A stretch of 64,000 nucleotides of DNA from Clostridium cylindrosporum DSM 605. Lineage in GTDB: Bacteria; Bacillota; Clostridia; Clostridiales; Caloramatoraceae. Location: assembly GCF_001047375.1 (NCBI RefSeq), contig NZ_LFVU01000028.1, positions 248,001 to 312,000 on the forward strand. Direction: 5' to 3'. The notes under the pieces are model-generated. The model had not been told where the DNA came from and did not search any database. It saw only the letters and a list, made by a program, of their open reading frames with translations. Below, in pieces: positions 1-8,757 of the stretch (positions are counted from its first letter, which is position 1; each line of letters opens with the position of its first letter). Both the position numbers and the translations under genes were made by a program.

Positions 1-323
1 CCCTTGAGGCTTTTATGTCTACTATTGAATCTATCCCAATAGGACATACATTTAGCTCCATGAATATTCTTTGTCTTCAAAGTGGAAGCACTGATGTTAC
101 TTTAGTTGGTGACTCTATAGAAGAACTAAGTGATATGATTAATACTTTAAGAGATCAGTATCATCCCTTTATTAATATTAGAGTTATTACTGATTCTAAA
201 AATGAAAAATATAAAAAGGTTAGTGGATTAGCCACTGCATATGTATGCAAGGACTTTTCATGTTCTCCTCCTATCACTTCTATAGATAAATTAAATTCAC
301 TTTTATCCAAAAATAAAAATTAA
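1..323 (+). CDS. C-terminal fragment of a YyaL-like (DUF255 thioredoxin-domain) protein, cut by the window edge
   Basis: The frame (codons from base 3) is open to the left edge, so only about 106 C-terminal residues are present and the ATG at 15 is probably internal. The tail YVCKDFSCSPPITS, a C-x4-C-x-P-P pattern followed by a short helix, is what I associate with the end of the YyaL / spermatogenesis-associated-protein-20-like family, whose members are normally over 650 residues with an N-terminal thioredoxin fold and an alpha/alpha toroid. The biochemical role of the family is unclear. The gene runs towards the minus-strand riboflavin operon and shares its terminator. Identity rests on the motif alone. 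Confidence 0.6.
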   Translation, partial: LEAFMSTIESIPIGHTFSSMNILCLQSGSTDVTLVGDSIEELSDMINTLRDQYHPFINIRVITDSKNEKYKKVSGLATAYVCKDFSCSPPITSIDKLNSLLSKNKN

Positions 324-327
324 CTAT

Positions 328-361
328 AAAGACCACCTAGAACTTAACTAGGCGGTCTTTA
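328..361 (-). terminator. Shared intrinsic terminator between convergent genes
   Basis: A 13-bp stem (AAAGACC-x-CCTAG against CTAGG-x-GGTCTTT) lies between the plus-strand gene ending at 323 and the HAD gene ending at 362. The one non-Watson-Crick position is A/C in plus-strand RNA but a G-U pair in minus-strand RNA. That suggests it mainly terminates the riboflavin operon. Confidence 0.75.
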
Positions 362-1012
362 TTATAATATATCTTTTATTTCTAGGATACTATCAATCTT
401 AACATCTGCAGATTTTAGTTCCTCTAAACTTCCAAATCCATATGTACATCCAATTGAATATAAACCATGGGTTTTGGCAAGTTCTATATCTACATCTCTA
501 TCACCAACTACTATAAAATCTCCTAGATACTTTTCTTTAATTCTATTAAATATTTCATATTTTGGCTTAAAATCAAACTCTTCTGTACAATAAAAATCAT
601 TAAAATACTTATCAAGCTTAAAGATACGTCTATGTTCATCCATATACTTTATCTTACAGTTACTTAAAAATATTAAATTATAACCCTTCTGCTTTAGATA
701 TTCAAGAATCTCAATACTACCATCATAAAGTTCAGCTAAACTATTGGCCATACATTCAATCATATAGGAACCAATTATACTGCTACACTTTTCCTTTTCT
801 CCTTGAGGTAACTCTGGCATAAAATTATTCCACATATCTTTACTACTATAACCTAGCCATATACTTATCTCATCATCTTTCCATTCCCTATGTTTAGCAT
901 ATCCTTTTTTAACCAAGTATTTATAAGCCTCTCTAAATGCTGGTGAATATATTTTTATGCTATTGTGAAGGGTGCCATCATAATCAAATATTATATTTTT
1001 AGAACTACTCAT
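362..1012 (-). CDS. HAD-superfamily phosphatase, last gene of the riboflavin operon
   Basis: 216 residues of haloacid dehalogenase subfamily I fold. Motif I is DYDGT (Asp10 and Asp12), motif II lies in LIFLSNC, the motif III lysine is in the DFKPKYEIF region, and motif IV is GDRDVD. The cap is helical and inserted after motif I, as in phosphoglycolate-phosphatase-like enzymes. The start lies 4 bases beyond the ribH stop, with no ribosome binding site of its own, so translation is probably coupled to ribH. The pathway encoded upstream needs an unassigned phosphatase for 5-amino-6-ribitylamino-uracil 5'-phosphate. This protein is a positional candidate (inference). A generic phosphoglycolate phosphatase is the alternative. 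Confidence 0.85.
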   Translation of the reverse strand: MSSSKNIIFDYDGTLHNSIKIYSPAFREAYKYLVKKGYAKHREWKDDEISIWLGYSSKDMWNNFMPELPQGEKEKCSSIIGSYMIECMANSLAELYDGSIEILEYLKQKGYNLIFLSNCKIKYMDEHRRIFKLDKYFNDFYCTEEFDFKPKYEIFNRIKEKYLGDFIVVGDRDVDIELAKTHGLYSIGCTYGFGSLEELKSADVKIDSILEIKDIL

Positions 1013-1016
1013 TTTA

Positions 1017-1478
1017 TTAAAATTTATTTAGTAAATTAGCCATTTCAATTGCAGCTACTGCAGCATCAAAACCTTTATTTCCTGCCTTAGTTCCAGCTCT
1101 TTCTATAGCCTGTTCTATTGTATCTGTTGTTATTACACCAAAAATTACAGGCTTTTCGCTTTCTAAAGATACTGATGCAACCCCCTTTGATACCTCTGCA
1201 CAAACATAGTCAAAATGTGGAGTCGATCCCTTAATAACTGCTCCTAAACATATTACTGCATCATACTTACCACTCTTAGCCATTTTCTTAGCTAGTAAAG
1301 GAATTTCGAAAGCTCCTGGTGTCCATGCAAGCTCTACATTATCTTCACTAACACCATGTCTTTTAAGCCCGTCTAGTGCACCACTTATTAATTTTGAAAC
1401 TATAAATTCATTAAATCTCGCTGCTACTATTCCGATTTTTAACCCTTCTGCTACTAAATTCCCTTCAATAATTCTCAT
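1017..1478 (-). CDS. ribH: 6,7-dimethyl-8-ribityllumazine synthase
   Basis: 153 residues, the usual length for RibH. The enzyme condenses 5-amino-6-ribitylaminouracil with 3,4-dihydroxy-2-butanone 4-phosphate and typically assembles into a 60-mer shell. Recognisable blocks are the N-terminal [10 protein letters not shown], the substrate loop [14 protein letters not shown], the segment [15 protein letters not shown] with the catalytic histidine, and [12 protein letters not shown] near the end. The start has a clear AGGAGG box 7 bases upstream. It lies 29 bases after ribBA in the operon and is followed directly by the HAD phosphatase gene. Confidence 0.97.
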   Translation of the reverse strand: MRIIEGNLVAEGLKIGIVAARFNEFIVSKLISGALDGLKRHGVSEDNVELAWTPGAFEIPLLAKKMAKSGKYDAVICLGAVIKGSTPHFDYVCAEVSKGVASVSLESEKPVIFGVITTDTIEQAIERAGTKAGNKGFDAAVAAIEMANLLNKF

Positions 1479-1507
1479 TTTTATTCCTCCTAAATCTTTA
1501 AATTATT

Positions 1508-2707
1508 TTAATAAGAAAGCATGTGATTTAATTTTTCTTGCTTTGTTTTTAAGTAAAATTCATTAACTTCATTATGATTCATTTGAATAGGTACTCTTTC
1601 TACTATTTCTATATCATAACCCTCAAGTCCAGTAATTTTTCTCGGATTATTAGTCATTAGCTTAAGTTTTTTAGCTCCTAAATCCTTTAGAATTTGTGCT
1701 CCTATTCCGTAATCCCTCATATCAGCTGGAAAGCCTAATTTAAGATTAGCTTCAACAGTATCAAATCCCTGGTCTTGAAGTGCATATGCCTTAAGTTTAT
1801 TTATAAGGCCAATTCCTCTACCTTCTTGTCTCATATATAATAGTATTCCACGACCTTCACTTGATATTTTCTTCATAGCTGCATCATACTGTTCACCACA
1901 ATCACATCTTTTAGAACCTAGTGCATCTCCAGTTAAACATTCTGAGTGTACCCTAGTAAGTATTGCTTCATCTCCAGAAATATCACCTTTAACTAATGCA
2001 ACGTGATGCTCTCCATTTAACTTGTTAACATAGCCATACATTTTAAAATCACCATACTTAGTTGGCATGTTAATTTCTACTACCTTTTCTACAAGGTTTT
2101 CTACTTGTCTTCTATATGCAACTAGATCTGCTATAGTTATTATTTTTAAATCATGAAGTTTTGCAAATTCCATTAATTCTGGGGTTCTAGACATAGTACC
2201 GTCTTCGCTCATAATTTCACATATAACCCCTGCTCCTTTTAATCCTGCAAGCTTTGCTAGGTCTACCGCAGCTTCAGTATGCCCAACTCTTTTTAACACT
2301 CCTCCTACTTTAGCTACAAGTGGAAAAATATGTCCTGGCCTTCTAAAATCTTTTCCCTTAGCATCACTTTCTAATACTTTTTGTATTGTTAGTGATCTCT
2401 CATAAGCTGATATACCAGTTGTAGTATCAATATGGTCAATTGATACAGTAAAAGCTGTTTCATGATTATCAGTGTTATGTTCAACCATTCTTTGTATATT
2501 TAGCTCATTAACCCTTTCTTCTTCTACTGGCATACATATAAGTCCCCTACCGAACTTTGCCATGAAGTTAATAGCTTCTGGAGTAACTTTTTCAGCAGCC
2601 ATTAATAAATCCCCTTCATTTTCTCTATCAGGGTCATCAACTACAATAATAATTTTTCCTTCTTTTATATCATTTATTGCTTCTTCTATAGTGTTAAATT
2701 TGTACAT
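1508..2707 (-). CDS. ribBA: Bifunctional 3,4-dihydroxy-2-butanone-4-phosphate synthase / GTP cyclohydrolase II
   Basis: 399-residue fusion. Residues 1-200 are the RibB domain, with the acidic metal/substrate loop [11 protein letters not shown]. Residues about 205-399 are the RibA domain, with the zinc motif [14 protein letters not shown] (C-x10-C-x-C) and the catalytic RQEGRGIGL segment. It supplies both branches of riboflavin synthesis, from ribulose 5-phosphate and from GTP. The ATG at 2707 has an AAGGAGG box. It is the third gene after the FMN riboswitch, 17 bases beyond ribE. Length and domain order match Bacillus RibBA. Confidence 0.97.
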   Translation of the reverse strand: MYKFNTIEEAINDIKEGKIIIVVDDPDRENEGDLLMAAEKVTPEAINFMAKFGRGLICMPVEEERVNELNIQRMVEHNTDNHETAFTVSIDHIDTTTGISAYERSLTIQKVLESDAKGKDFRRPGHIFPLVAKVGGVLKRVGHTEAAVDLAKLAGLKGAGVICEIMSEDGTMSRTPELMEFAKLHDLKIITIADLVAYRRQVENLVEKVVEINMPTKYGDFKMYGYVNKLNGEHHVALVKGDISGDEAILTRVHSECLTGDALGSKRCDCGEQYDAAMKKISSEGRGILLYMRQEGRGIGLINKLKAYALQDQGFDTVEANLKLGFPADMRDYGIGAQILKDLGAKKLKLMTNNPRKITGLEGYDIEIVERVPIQMNHNEVNEFYLKTKQEKLNHMLSY

Positions 2708-2724
2708 ATAAGCTCCTCCTTCTA

Positions 2725-3381
2725 TTAAAAGAATCCATTTTCTTTAAGGAAATTCTCATTAATAGCACTTTTTTTACTTTCATTAGCCTTTGAACCTAAT
2801 CCTAAAAGTTTTTCTACGTATTTACCAACTACATCACATTCAAGATTTACTGTTTCTCCTGTTTTTTTAGAAAGCAGTATAGTTTCTTCCCCGGTATGAG
2901 GAATTATAGCCACCTTAAAAACTTCACTGTCAACATATGCAACTGTTAAACTTACTCCATCTATAGTAATAGAACCTTTTTCTACTATATACCTTAAGAT
3001 ATTTTCTGATGCTTTAATCGTTACCCAGGTTGCATTATCCTCAATTAAAAAGGATTTAATTTCTCCACAACCATCAATATGTCCGCTAACAATATGTCCT
3101 CCAAACCTACCATCAGCACTAAGTGCTCTTTCTAAATTAACTCTGCTGCCAATTTTCAAGTCTCCTAAATTACTTCTTCTTAGGCTTTCGGCCATAACAT
3201 CTGCTTCAAACTTATTTCCCATTATATTTGTTACAGTTAAACAAACTCCATTAGTACAAATACTATCCCCTATGTTTGTTTTTTCTAAAACCTTACTACC
3301 TCTAATTAAAAGTTTAGATGACTTTTCTCCCTTTTTAATTCCATCTATATATCCAATTTCTTCTACTATTCCTGTAAACAC
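2725..3381 (-). CDS. ribE: Riboflavin synthase, alpha subunit
   Basis: 218 residues made of two lumazine-binding barrels. The family signature [10 protein letters not shown] is at the start and SGHIDGCG lies at about residues 99-106, opening the second repeat region. The enzyme dismutates two 6,7-dimethyl-8-ribityllumazine molecules to riboflavin and the pyrimidine recycled by RibH. It appears to start at GTG (3381), since the conserved N-terminus begins exactly there, with an AGGAGG box 12 bases upstream. It is the second gene of the operon, 15 bases after ribD. Confidence 0.96.
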   Translation of the reverse strand: MFTGIVEEIGYIDGIKKGEKSSKLLIRGSKVLEKTNIGDSICTNGVCLTVTNIMGNKFEADVMAESLRRSNLGDLKIGSRVNLERALSADGRFGGHIVSGHIDGCGEIKSFLIEDNATWVTIKASENILRYIVEKGSITIDGVSLTVAYVDSEVFKVAIIPHTGEETILLSKKTGETVNLECDVVGKYVEKLLGLGSKANESKKSAINENFLKENGFF

Positions 3382-3396
3382 CTTTAGGTCGGCCTC

Positions 3397-4482
3397 CTAT
3401 TCTATATAACCTTCAATTAAGATATCATCCCCTAAAACTCTTGTAGTTAAATTTCGAAGTTTATATGCATCCTTTAAAGCTTCTATGCCATTTCCACCTA
3501 CTGGGGTCTTTGACATTTCCCCACCTATTATCTTAGGTGCAATGTACATTTGTACCTTATCTACTATTCCTTCATCAAGAGCTGAGAAATTCAGCGTTGC
3601 ACCACCTTCTAAAAGAATGCTATCTATTTTTAGTTCTCCAAGTTTTATCATTAAATCGTTTAGGTCCACTTTATCGTTTTTCAAATTAACTATTAAAATA
3701 GTTACTCCCTTATCTTCTAAGATCTTTATCTTATCTTCACTGGCTTTCTTAGTTGTAGCAATAATTGTTTTTGCTTTATACACTTCAGTAACAACCTTTG
3801 ATTCAAGTGGAATTCTAAGGGTGCTATCTACAATTATTCTTACTGGATTTCTACCATTTTCAATTCTACATGTTAATTCAGGATTATCTTTTATAACCGT
3901 ATTTACTCCAACCATTATTCCAGATAGTTCATTTCGAGTCTCGTGTACATCTCCTCTTGAGGCTTCTCCTGTTATCCACTTTGACTCTCCATATGAAGTA
4001 GCTATCTTACCATCAAGTGACATTGCGCATTTCATAACCACGAAAGGCTTTTTAGAAACTATATACTTCATAAAAACTTCATTTAATTCATTACATTCAC
4101 TCTCTAAAACACCTGCTTCGACCTCTATTCCTGCTTCTTTAAGCTTTTTAATCCCATTTCCAGCTACAAGAGGATTTGGATCAAGAGAGCCTATTACAAC
4201 TCTTTTAATCTTTTTTTCTATAATTTTATCTGCGCAAGGTGGAGTCTTACCAAAGTGGGAACAAGGCTCTAAAGTAACATACATCGTAGCTCCCTCTACA
4301 TCGCAGGTTGCATTATTAAATGCATTAACTTCAGCGTGAGCCTCACCATATACCATATGGTATCCTTCAGCAATTATCTTTTCATTTTTTACAATAACTG
4401 CACCAACCAATGGATTAGGATTAACTTTACCTTTCCCTTTCTTAGCTAAATCTATAGCTATTTTCATATATTTTTTATTCAT
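3397..4482 (-). CDS. ribD: Bifunctional riboflavin deaminase/reductase
   Basis: 361 residues from the ATG at 4482, which sits 5 bases after a GAGAGG box; a GTG six bases earlier is less likely because it overlaps the box. The N-terminal half is a zinc deaminase with HAEVNAF and PCSHFGKTPPC ligand motifs. The C-terminal half is the NADPH-dependent reductase, with LDGKIATSYGESKWI and ILLEGGATLNF. It catalyses the second and third steps after GTP cyclohydrolase. It is the first gene downstream of the FMN riboswitch, from which two hairpins separate it. Confidence 0.96.
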   Translation of the reverse strand: MNKKYMKIAIDLAKKGKGKVNPNPLVGAVIVKNEKIIAEGYHMVYGEAHAEVNAFNNATCDVEGATMYVTLEPCSHFGKTPPCADKIIEKKIKRVVIGSLDPNPLVAGNGIKKLKEAGIEVEAGVLESECNELNEVFMKYIVSKKPFVVMKCAMSLDGKIATSYGESKWITGEASRGDVHETRNELSGIMVGVNTVIKDNPELTCRIENGRNPVRIIVDSTLRIPLESKVVTEVYKAKTIIATTKKASEDKIKILEDKGVTILIVNLKNDKVDLNDLMIKLGELKIDSILLEGGATLNFSALDEGIVDKVQMYIAPKIIGGEMSKTPVGGNGIEALKDAYKLRNLTTRVLGDDILIEGYIE

Positions 4483-4530
4483 AAGCACCTCTCAGAATTA
4501 ATTAGTAATGCTTTTATTATTAAACAAAAA

Positions 4531-4555
4531 GCCCTGAGCTAAACTAACTCAGGGC
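4531..4555 (-). terminator. Hairpin with GCCCTGA arm in the rib leader (terminator or sequestor)
   Basis: In the minus-strand transcript a perfect 8-bp stem GCCCTGAG/CTCAGGGC is followed by TTTTTG, about 48 bases before ribD. Its 5' arm GCCCTGA is exactly complementary to TCAGGGC at the 5' edge of the FMN aptamer (about 4825-4831). In RFN-element leaders this complementarity is the expected antiterminator or antisequestor pairing when FMN is absent. Confidence 0.75.
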
Positions 4556-4650
4556 AATAATTCATATAAATTATAGAAGTACAACTATAATAAATTTATG
4601 TTTAAAATAATTATATTCTATAGGTTTATTAGTAATCTAAAATTAAAAAA

Positions 4651-4675
4651 CTCTGAAATATAAAATATTTCAGAG
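4651..4675 (-). terminator. First leader terminator downstream of the FMN aptamer
   Basis: The minus-strand transcript can form an 11-bp perfect stem CTCTGAAATAT/ATATTTCAGAG with a three-base loop, followed by TTTTTTAATTTT. It lies about 50 bases after the aptamer. It is one of two hairpins in tandem before ribD, and which one responds to FMN cannot be decided by reading alone. Confidence 0.7.
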
Positions 4676-4726
4676 CATAATATACAAAGTTACATAGGTA
4701 AATATAGACTACCATATATAAATATC

Positions 4727-4836
4727 CATCTTCTTTCATCCAGACTCTACTGTCGGCTTCGGAATCTAACCGAATCATGCCATTAAGGCTCGCGGGCTTT
4801 ACCGCCGGTAGGGAATTTAACCCTGCCCTGAAGATT
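4727..4836 (-). ncRNA. FMN riboswitch (RFN element)
   Basis: On the minus strand the conserved RFN blocks occur in order: TCTTCAGGGCAGGG, TTCCCTACCGGCGGTAAAG, CCCGCGAGCC, GATTCGGT and CCGAAGCCGACAGT, then GGATGAAAGAAGAT. The last closes stem P1 with AATCTTC. This aptamer senses flavin mononucleotide and shuts off riboflavin synthesis genes when bound. It sits between a consensus promoter and ribD, exactly where it is found in other Firmicutes. Confidence 0.97.
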
Positions 4837-4855
4837 TATTAAATTTTATAACTAT

Positions 4856-4884
4856 ATTATATTTCTTATACCTATGTGTGTCAA
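4856..4884 (-). promoter_or_regulatory. Consensus sigma-A promoter of the rib operon
   Basis: On the minus strand TTGACA (4879-4884) and TATAAT (4856-4861) are separated by exactly 17 bases, both hexamers perfect. Transcription should start near 4849, about a dozen bases before the FMN aptamer. Confidence 0.92.
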
Positions 4885-4911
4885 TATAATTAGCTAGTAA
4901 CTTTTTAAATT

Positions 4912-6876
4912 TTAAGATAAATATTTATTTATAAGAGTCATAACATCTATTATAAGGCTAATGCTACCATCTCCAAGTATAGTACATCCACCAACTCCAC
5001 TACTTCTTATATCATATTCTATAAGATATGGTGGAAGTGCCTTAACAACTACCTGTTGTTCTCCTATTAATCTATCTGCGAATAGGCAAACAACCCTATC
5101 ATCACTTTCAACCATAACAACTATACCATCACATAAGTCTTGTATCTTTGTTACCTCATTAAAATGTTGATGTAATCTTATAACAGGATAACAGTTTCCT
5201 CTTAACATAAGCATTTCATTACCTTGACCATCTAAAATAATATCCTTAGCTTCAACTCTAAAAGATTCTCTTACACTTGTTGTTGGAATTGTATAGATAC
5301 CTTTACCAACCTTCACCTGCATTCCACCTACTATCGCAAGAGTAAGTGGAATTCTTATTGTAAGTGTTGTACCCTTGCCTAGCATACTATCTAGCGAAAT
5401 ACTTCCTCCTACTTGTCCTATATTTTTCTTAACAACGTCAAGCCCTACCCCTCTACCTGAATACTCTGTAACCTTTTCCTTTGTTGAAAGTCCTGGCATA
5501 AATATAAGTTGAAAAATTTCCTTATCACTTAATTTTTCATCTATTTTTTTAATTAAACCTTTACTAATTGCTTTTTCCAAGATGATATCCTTATTTAGAC
5601 CCTTCCCATCATCAGATATAGTTATAATAACATCTCCCCCGGTATTTTTAGCCTCTAAAACAAGTTTTCCCTTTGGGGGTTTTCCTTTTGCTTCTCTCAC
5701 ATCTACAGTTTCTATTCCATGGTCCATAGCATTTCTGATAAGGTGCATTAATGGATCAGATAAATTATCAATTATATTTTTATCTACTTCTGTATCTTCC
5801 CCTATAATAATTAACTCAACGTCTTTATTAAGCTTTTTGCACATATCCTTTACAATCCTATGCATTTTTTGAAAGATTGAAGCAACTGGTATCATTCTAA
5901 TAGACATAACTATATCTTGAAGTTCATTTGTTAGCTTACTTAACTGCCTTGCTGCCTTAAAAAAGCCATCTAATTGAAGGTTTTTTAATTCTGGATTCTT
6001 TATAACCATGGATTCTGCAATAACTATTTCCCCTACAAAATCCATTAGTTTATCAAGCTTTGAGACACTTACAGTTACCAAACTGTTTTTTTGATTAGGT
6101 TTAATTGTTATATTTTCTTTTTTTGAAGTACCCTTTGATTTAGAATTGTCTAACATATCCTTTTCTTCTTTTATTTCATAGGATTTAACAAATAGTACTT
6201 CTTCTACTAATTTACCTATCTCTTCACTTTTAAGAAGCGTATCAAAGTATACTTGAAAACCATTTTTTATAATAACTTCACTACTTTCGTTATTTTCAGT
6301 AATGTCACTAGGTTTATAACTAATAATTCTAGACACTTCCTCTAATTTCTTAAGAAGATTAAATGCCCTCATATTCTCCATATGGCAATCCTCTTCAAAA
6401 AACACCTTTACCATATACATTTTCTCATCTTTTATTTCTATTGATTCTGTAGAGCTTTCACCTTTTTTTATTGATTCTAAACATTTTTCTAATTCCTTTA
6501 CAAGGTCATTTTCATCACCATCTGTATTTTCACCTGCTTGAATCTTATCCATTTCACCTTTAATAAAATCTACAGACTTTATCAAAGTATCATAAATATT
6601 AGAATAATTAACCTTAATAGATTTATTTTCTCTTATAAAATAAAAGATATCTTCTACCTTATTTGCCAGCTTTGAAATGTTATTAAGCCCCATCATCGCT
6701 GAACTTCCCTTTATAGTATGCATAATTCTAAAAGTTTCATTTATATCCTCTGTACTCAATTCATTATTATCCTCTACAGAAACAAATAGATTTTCAAGCT
6801 GCTCAACTAACTGACAAGTTTCAAAAATAAAGATTTCCAAAAGTGAGTCTCTACCCTCATTTATTTCATTTGACAT
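4912..6876 (-). CDS. cheA: Chemotaxis histidine kinase CheA
   Basis: 654 residues from the ATG at 6876. A GTG four codons earlier abuts the AAGGGG box and is less likely. In order: an Hpt domain with the phosphorylated histidine in FRIMHTIKGSSA (His53), a P2-like CheY-docking domain (about residues 150-240), a dimerisation helix pair starting near VSVSKLDKLMDFVGEIV, a HATPase with N-box LIRNAMDHGIE and G-boxes ITISDDGKG and YSGRGVGLDVV, and a C-terminal CheW-like domain. It autophosphorylates and passes phosphate to CheY and CheB. It overlaps cheB by 11 bases and is the last gene of the operon. Confidence 0.95.
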   Translation of the reverse strand: MSNEINEGRDSLLEIFIFETCQLVEQLENLFVSVEDNNELSTEDINETFRIMHTIKGSSAMMGLNNISKLANKVEDIFYFIRENKSIKVNYSNIYDTLIKSVDFIKGEMDKIQAGENTDGDENDLVKELEKCLESIKKGESSTESIEIKDEKMYMVKVFFEEDCHMENMRAFNLLKKLEEVSRIISYKPSDITENNESSEVIIKNGFQVYFDTLLKSEEIGKLVEEVLFVKSYEIKEEKDMLDNSKSKGTSKKENITIKPNQKNSLVTVSVSKLDKLMDFVGEIVIAESMVIKNPELKNLQLDGFFKAARQLSKLTNELQDIVMSIRMIPVASIFQKMHRIVKDMCKKLNKDVELIIIGEDTEVDKNIIDNLSDPLMHLIRNAMDHGIETVDVREAKGKPPKGKLVLEAKNTGGDVIITISDDGKGLNKDIILEKAISKGLIKKIDEKLSDKEIFQLIFMPGLSTKEKVTEYSGRGVGLDVVKKNIGQVGGSISLDSMLGKGTTLTIRIPLTLAIVGGMQVKVGKGIYTIPTTSVRESFRVEAKDIILDGQGNEMLMLRGNCYPVIRLHQHFNEVTKIQDLCDGIVVMVESDDRVVCLFADRLIGEQQVVVKALPPYLIEYDIRSSGVGGCTILGDGSISLIIDVMTLINKYLS

Positions 6877-7921
6877 CTTTACCCACACCCCTTGCTAAAT
6901 ACTCTATAATTGTTTGTGGTATTCTTTCTAGGGGAAGCTCTCTTTCAACTGCACCTATATTAAAGGCAACCATTGGCATACCATATACTACAGAGCTTTT
7001 TTCATCTTGGCCTATTGTGAATCCGCCCTTATCTCTTATATTACGCAGTCCTCGAGCACCATCACTTCCCATTCCTGTCAGTATGACTCCTATAGCATTT
7101 TCCCCTACTTTATCAGCAACAGAATCAAATAGAACATCAACAGAGGGGCAATGTCCACTTACCTTTTCTCCTTTATAACAACTCACTAAATAATTATCCC
7201 TTTCCCTAATTACTTTCATCTGAAAATCACCTGGAGCAATAAGTACCCTTCCAGGCCTTATTACATCCCCACTTACAGCTTCCTTAACCTCAAGATTACT
7301 AATTCCATTTAACCTTTCTGCATACATTTTAGTAAATACAGGTGGCATGTGCTGAACTACTACAATTCCTGGCATATCCACCGGAAACTTTGTAATAATA
7401 TCATGAATTGCATCTGTTCCTCCAGTAGATGCTCCAATAGCTATAACTATTTTACTATTATTTGTCATAACCCTTAAACTACTAACATAGCCCTTGTTAT
7501 CTCTTTTCGTTGATATTCCAATTTTAGCTGTTGACGCTATTTTTATACGATTTATCAACTCATTTTTGAAGCTCTCCATATCTCCTTTTCTATCCCATGA
7601 TGGTTTTGCAACATAGTCTATAGCACCCGCTTGTAAAACATCGAAAACCCTCTTACTTGCCGAGCTTACTACAATTACTGGTATAGGGTATTGTGGAATT
7701 AATTTTTGTAAAAATTCTATTCCATTCATTTTAGGCATTTCTATATCTAAAGTTAAAAGGTCTGGCTTCAGATCTATTATCTTATCCCTTGCCTCATAGG
7801 GGTCCTTAGCAAATCCTACAACCTCTAAAGTAGGGTCACTTGAAAGTGCTCTTTTAAGAACTTGCTGAAAAACTAAAGAGTCCTCCACTATTAATATTTT
7901 TATCTTCTTAAATTGCCCCAT
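6866..7921 (-). CDS. cheB: Chemotaxis protein-glutamate methylesterase CheB
   Basis: 351 residues. Residues 1-125 are a receiver domain with the acceptor Asp59 in LTLDIEMPKMNG. After a linker comes the methylesterase domain, with a catalytic Ser in IGASTGGTDA, His in VVQHMPPVFT and Asp in TGMGSDGARG. It removes methyl groups from chemoreceptors once activated by CheA. Five bases separate it from cheR, and it overlaps cheA. Length and triad are typical, so an active enzyme is expected. Confidence 0.95.
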   Translation of the reverse strand: MGQFKKIKILIVEDSLVFQQVLKRALSSDPTLEVVGFAKDPYEARDKIIDLKPDLLTLDIEMPKMNGIEFLQKLIPQYPIPVIVVSSASKRVFDVLQAGAIDYVAKPSWDRKGDMESFKNELINRIKIASTAKIGISTKRDNKGYVSSLRVMTNNSKIVIAIGASTGGTDAIHDIITKFPVDMPGIVVVQHMPPVFTKMYAERLNGISNLEVKEAVSGDVIRPGRVLIAPGDFQMKVIRERDNYLVSCYKGEKVSGHCPSVDVLFDSVADKVGENAIGVILTGMGSDGARGLRNIRDKGGFTIGQDEKSSVVYGMPMVAFNIGAVERELPLERIPQTIIEYLARGVGKDVK

Positions 7922-7926
7922 TAACC

Positions 7927-8757
7927 CTACTCCTTTCTATATACTGCTGGCATTATATACTTATAATTAGTATTGTGATAAGCAAGTGATTCTGAGTGAC
8001 CTATAAAAAGATATCCTCCAACCTCAGTACTCTCATAAAATTTGTTTATAAGTTTTACTTTTGTTGAGGTATCAAAATATATCATCACATTTCTACAAAA
8101 TATAACGTGAAACTTTTTCTTAAATGGGAAGTTTTGTTCCATTAAATTAAAACTTCTAAAAATAACCTCTTTTTTAATTTCATCTGAAATTGCATAATTG
8201 CCATTCCCAACATTATTAAGATATTCTCTTTTCCATTCAGGCTTTAGATCTTTAATGTTCTCCTCTGTATATACACCTTTTACTCCTTGAGCTATAACCT
8301 TATCTGAAATATCTGTTGCAAGTATTTTAGTATCCCATGCTCCACCTTTTCCTTTAAAATAGTCCTTGTTAATCATAGCTAAAGTATATGGTTCCTCTCC
8401 ACTAGAGCATCCTGCACTCCATACCCTTAAATCTCTCTCCTTTAATATATTTGAAAAATAAGGGAGAACCTTATTTTTATAGTATTCAAAGTGCTCCCAT
8501 TCTCTCATAAAATAAGTGTGATTTGTTGTAAGTTTTTCTACTAGAAAACTTATTTCTTTACCTGTATGGTCGTTAAAAACCTTTTCTAAATACTCACCAA
8601 ATCCCTTGTATCCCCTCTCTAAAATGTAGCCACTTAATCTTCCCTCTATAATGTTACGTTTGTTATATAAATTAATCCCATAATACCTTTTAATATACTG
8701 ACAGAGTCTTTCAAACTCCATATTACTTATAGTCAGCATATGATTAATATTTGCCAT
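7927..8757 (-). CDS. cheR: Chemoreceptor glutamate methyltransferase CheR
   Basis: About 276 residues. The N-terminal helical domain ([19 protein letters not shown]) precedes a Rossmann SAM domain with [17 protein letters not shown], then [11 protein letters not shown] and the C-terminal FIGHSESL. It methylates receptor glutamates with SAM. Start choice is uncertain: an ATG at 8757 sits just after AGGGA, a GTG lies at 8769, and another ATG at 8739 would begin at the conserved MLTIS. All overlap or abut the end of the upstream receptor gene (8744), indicating coupling. Confidence 0.93.
   Translation of the reverse strand: MANINHMLTISNMEFERLCQYIKRYYGINLYNKRNIIEGRLSGYILERGYKGFGEYLEKVFNDHTGKEISFLVEKLTTNHTYFMREWEHFEYYKNKVLPYFSNILKERDLRVWSAGCSSGEEPYTLAMINKDYFKGKGGAWDTKILATDISDKVIAQGVKGVYTEENIKDLKPEWKREYLNNVGNGNYAISDEIKKEVIFRSFNLMEQNFPFKKKFHVIFCRNVMIYFDTSTKVKLINKFYESTEVGGYLFIGHSESLAYHNTNYKYIMPAVYRKE

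Noticed and set aside
3485-4339. 284-codon plus-strand open frame opposite ribD
   Set aside because: It is fully antisense to a clearly conserved ribD, its translation has low-complexity Ser/Ile/Leu content and no family motifs, and it has no ribosome binding site. It is a frame shadow.
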